NCBI GenBank assembly: GCA_023399215.1
Contig: JAEWQJ010000003.1
Span: 1-5,179, forward strand
Source: Methanobacteriota archaeon
GTDB taxonomy: Archaea > Halobacteriota > Methanosarcinia > Methanosarcinales > Methanosarcinaceae
Reading direction: 5' to 3'
DNA length: 5,179 bases
The translations under genes and the position numbers were made by a program. Positions 4,992 through 5,179 of the stretch are shown one piece after another. The notes beneath the pieces were generated by a model. It did no database searches and was not told the origin of the DNA. It saw nothing but the letters and a program-made list of their open reading frames with translations. The stretch's first letter is position 1. Every line of letters begins with the position of its first letter.

Positions 4992-5179
4992 AATTCAGAT
5001 TTGCTTCGTTTTTCGTACCTCGTTCGTTTTCCACACCTGGTTCGTTTTTTGTACGTGTCTCGATTTTTTCAATCTCACCGTCACGGATGTACACAACTCT
5101 TGTTGCATATCTTACAAGTTCAACGTCATGGGTAACAATAATGATCGTCTTACCTTCTCTTACATGCAACTCTTCCAGA
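4990..5179 (-). CDS. ABC transporter ATP-binding protein, C-terminal 62 codons (runs off right edge)
   Basis: The frame enters at the right edge and encodes LEELHVREGKTIIIVTHDVE, containing the H-loop histidine and identical to the last 20 full codons of the fragment at 1-817. It continues LVRYATRVVYIRDGEIEK, the normal end of a LolD/MacB-type ATPase, followed by an unusual charged tail and a TGA at 4990-4992. The tail consists of three six-residue repeats, KNEPGV, ENERGT and KNEANL, encoded by 18-bp units. Since 1-62 equals 5118-5179, this fragment and the left one fit together without loss of a base or frame. They are either two parts of one gene, if the molecule is circular or the unit is tandemly repeated, or parts of two adjacent paralogues. 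Confidence 0.93.
   Translation of the reverse strand, partial: LEELHVREGKTIIIVTHDVELVRYATRVVYIRDGEIEKIETRTKNEPGVENERGTKNEANLN
4996..5049 (-). repeat. Three in-frame 18-bp repeats at the ATPase 3' end
   Basis: Units 5032-5049, 5014-5031 and 4996-5013 each start with RAAAACGAA on the coding strand and translate to KNEPGV, ENERGT and KNEANL. They lie beyond the last conserved ABC residue, so they lengthen a disordered charged tail without touching the catalytic core. The third unit is the most diverged and runs up to the last codon. Confidence 0.75.
5118..5179. repeat. Terminal direct repeat, right copy
   Basis: Second copy of the 62-bp block found at the left edge, with no mismatch by eye. 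Joining the copies gives a circle or repeat unit of 5117 bp in which the ATPase gene is intact. Confidence 0.97.

Noticed and set aside
1..5179. Small autonomous plasmid
   Set aside because: The matching ends allow a circle, but there is no replication protein, partition gene, or iteron set beside an origin; the content is an ordinary chromosomal transporter operon.

Overview
The window reads as archaeal DNA, most likely Methanosarcina or a close relative. The grounds are a MacB/LolCDE-type ABC transporter operon with a CARDB-rich (COG1361, 'S-layer-domain-like') exported protein between ATPase and permease, long AT-rich gene-poor spacers, archaeal-looking TATA elements and abundant intergenic palindromes. 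The taxon is inferred from style and family, not from a marker gene. No rRNA, tRNA, CRISPR array, replication gene or intact transposase is visible.

All convincing genes lie on the minus strand. From right to left: the last 62 codons of an ABC ATPase (4990-5179); 9 bp later, a 445-residue secreted and membrane-anchored CARDB-type protein (3643-4980); a 368-bp spacer packed with related hairpin modules; a 409-residue MacB-type permease (2045-3274); a seven-unit 19-bp tandem repeat starting at the permease stop codon; about 1.2 kb without a convincing gene but with promoter- and operator-like elements; and the first 272 codons of an ABC ATPase (1-817), which runs off the left edge.

The main point is that bases 1-62 and 5118-5179 are identical and lie exactly at the two edges. 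Across this overlap the left ATPase fragment continues in frame into the right one, giving a complete 314-residue ATPase. The window is therefore either a circular molecule or collapsed head-to-tail duplication with a 5117-bp unit, or a segment between two tandem paralogous ATPase genes that share this 62-bp block. In the first case there is one complete operon: ATPase, exported CARDB protein, permease. In the second there are two adjacent operons, each cut inside its ATPase. The sequence alone does not decide, and the lack of any replication gene argues against an ordinary plasmid.

Functionally, the ATPase would power the MacB-type permease by mechanotransmission. The CARDB protein, held in the membrane by a C-terminal helix and facing outside, is the likely extracytoplasmic partner or substrate-handling subunit. 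The substrate cannot be told from sequence.
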